From: Sipunculus nudus
Lineage: Eukaryota > Annelida > Sipuncula > Golfingiida > Sipunculidae
NCBI GenBank assembly: GCA_026874595.1
Contig: CM049317.1
Span: 20,543,882 to 20,607,881, forward strand
Direction: 5' to 3'
DNA: 64,000 nucleotides
Part shown: positions 62,566 through 64,000 of the stretch, in pieces
Layout of the letters: each line of letters starts with the position of its first letter
Numbering within the stretch: position 1 is the stretch's first letter
Made by a program: the position numbers and the translations under genes
The notes under the pieces: model-generated
Database searches by the model: none
What the model was told of the DNA's origin: nothing
Seen by the model: the letters and a program-made list of their open reading frames with translations, nothing else

Positions 62566-64000
62566 AACAAGGCACAAATCATAACCATTGGACCTAGAAT
62601 CTTCTAACTTTACATCAAGAAAGGAACATGAAAAACATCCTTGGAAACCTGGAATTAGGTTTATGTGCAAGTATAATGTATTGCCAAACAAACACCAACA
62701 TGTATCTATTTCCATTACTTAATAAGAACCCTTCCAATAGATTGCTGCTTCCCTTATCTCATCATCACATCAACTCCTCAATTTTGTTTTATTTTTGTAT
62801 ACATATTACGAAATTTGCAGGAGGATATGTTTTACAACATGGTTTGAAGGTTTTACAATTATTATAACACATGTAAATAGATGTCTTTATCAGAAATTCT
62901 TTAATGCGTGGCTGAATGAATAAAACGAAACAAAATATTGGTTCTTGCAACAGTCAAGCGAAATATATTTTTTTTAATTATTTTATCAGTTTTCTACCAA
63001 GTAACATGTGTGAAGGATTTCTAATTAAGCGCTTACGTGTGTGAGTTACCCAATCTTCCCGTCTCAATCCGACCCATAACCACTTACAGCTGCTTCCTCT
63101 TTCATACCAAGCGTCATGTAATTCGTCTATGATGTAAGCTGCAAGTCATCAATGCGCAGCGTGAACAAAAAGATCAGAACTTAAGAAGGAGATTTTGTGT
63201 TTTACTTTATTGAGTCTTTATTCGTAGCGTCCCTGACCTGGATTTCAGTTCAAACTCTATTCAGATAAGGGCAATTCAAGACATATGAGTGTATATCATT
63301 CCTTGATGAGTACCTTCATTCATACTGGGGACAGATAATGTCAGCCACAGCCTACCCTGCCTTCACTCACCATCTCTGAGAACGGCTAATCTCCCGCTCC
63401 TCTTGCTACATCGAAACAAAGCATCATACCAATTCTCACTTGTACAATCCCGCAAAAAGGAACGATTTCCAGCCCGTGCACACATTTTCACTGGCTGCTC
63501 GTTATCTAAACAGTCTGTACATCAACATGTATACAGTGTTAAATGAATAAGTAAACCAAAACTGTTACAAACACAACAATATATTCATTATTCACTCATT
63601 ATAGGTAGAACTTGCATATTCAATGCATAATAAAACCTAACTCCATACACACATAGAAATCACACATATATCATTAAGTTGTTGGTACATTCCTCAGTGC
63701 AATCTGCGGGATTTTATGAATACCTGTCCATGATACCTTTCTTGCAGGTTTAAACATTTTCTGATGAATATATGATAATTTTATTTTCAAATTTTCCGCA
63801 CCTGTTTGCAGGAAAGAGCACAAACATTCCAAGAAATAGGGTATCCGTCAAAATATATTAGGTGGGATTCGTGATCAAAGGTAGCCGGGGTCAAGTACTT
63901 ATTGCCAGTTTCTGAATTTGTTCATTTTACCCACGGTACATCGACAACGCGACGCGTAATTATAATTTATGGTACTGCCATCCTTGATATATATTACAAT

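Larger units (their letters stand above)
58320..64000. other. Gene-free interval
   Basis: No gene recognised. It holds an (AT)n tract at 61477-61527 and a CCGTCTG-rich stretch at 62519-62565. The ORF at 61017-61211 is hydrophobic but has no support as a gene. Confidence 0.4.

Overview
The window looks like nuclear DNA of an invertebrate, most probably a marine mollusc such as a bivalve. It is AT-rich, has many long (AT)n microsatellites, spliceosomal introns with GT..AG borders, Penelope-like and LINE retroelement remains, and no long open reading frames. The organism is an inference; nothing here identifies a species. Only a small part of the 64 kb is coding.

The main coding content is a plus-strand cluster of small secreted proteins of the DUF4440/SnoaL-like (NTF2 superfamily) type. 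I assembled three intact four-exon genes from the sequence: gene A (840-2707, 154 aa), gene B (19996-21598, 145 aa) and gene C (41815-43234, 160 aa). All three have exon 2 of exactly 144 nt, exon 3 of exactly 151 nt and intron phases 1, 1, 2, with an N-terminal signal peptide in exon 1. A decayed relative of gene A lies at 29740-30774 and an isolated decayed exon 2 at 44644-44705. Open reading frame searches miss these genes because every exon is short.

The space between is repeat-rich. A dead L1/Tx1-like LINE occupies about 9400-11900 (+). An old interspersed repeat is present three times (15.5, 18.9 and 19.2 kb). A Penelope-like element with RT and GIY-YIG remains runs from about 22740 to 24260 (+). 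A 1.9-kb element with 22-bp terminal inverted repeats sits at 26925-28848. A second Penelope-like 3' end at 33075-33440 is followed by a complete type I hammerhead ribozyme fold (33434-33499). A minus-strand CR1/Jockey-like LINE (about 33930-36218) has its 5' part inverted as expected from twin priming. A MITE-like element with arms of about 130 bp lies at 45018-45950.

DNA at about 31170-32660 plus 36480-36600 is paralogous to 48180-51345. The two retroelements lie inside the first copy only, and an unrelated segment of about 1 kb lies only in the second. The array therefore appears to have grown by repeated segmental duplication of [DUF4440 gene + downstream DNA], followed by decay and transposon insertion. 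From about 51.4 kb to the end I find no gene I can identify, apart from one unassigned minus-strand ORF (58014-58316).
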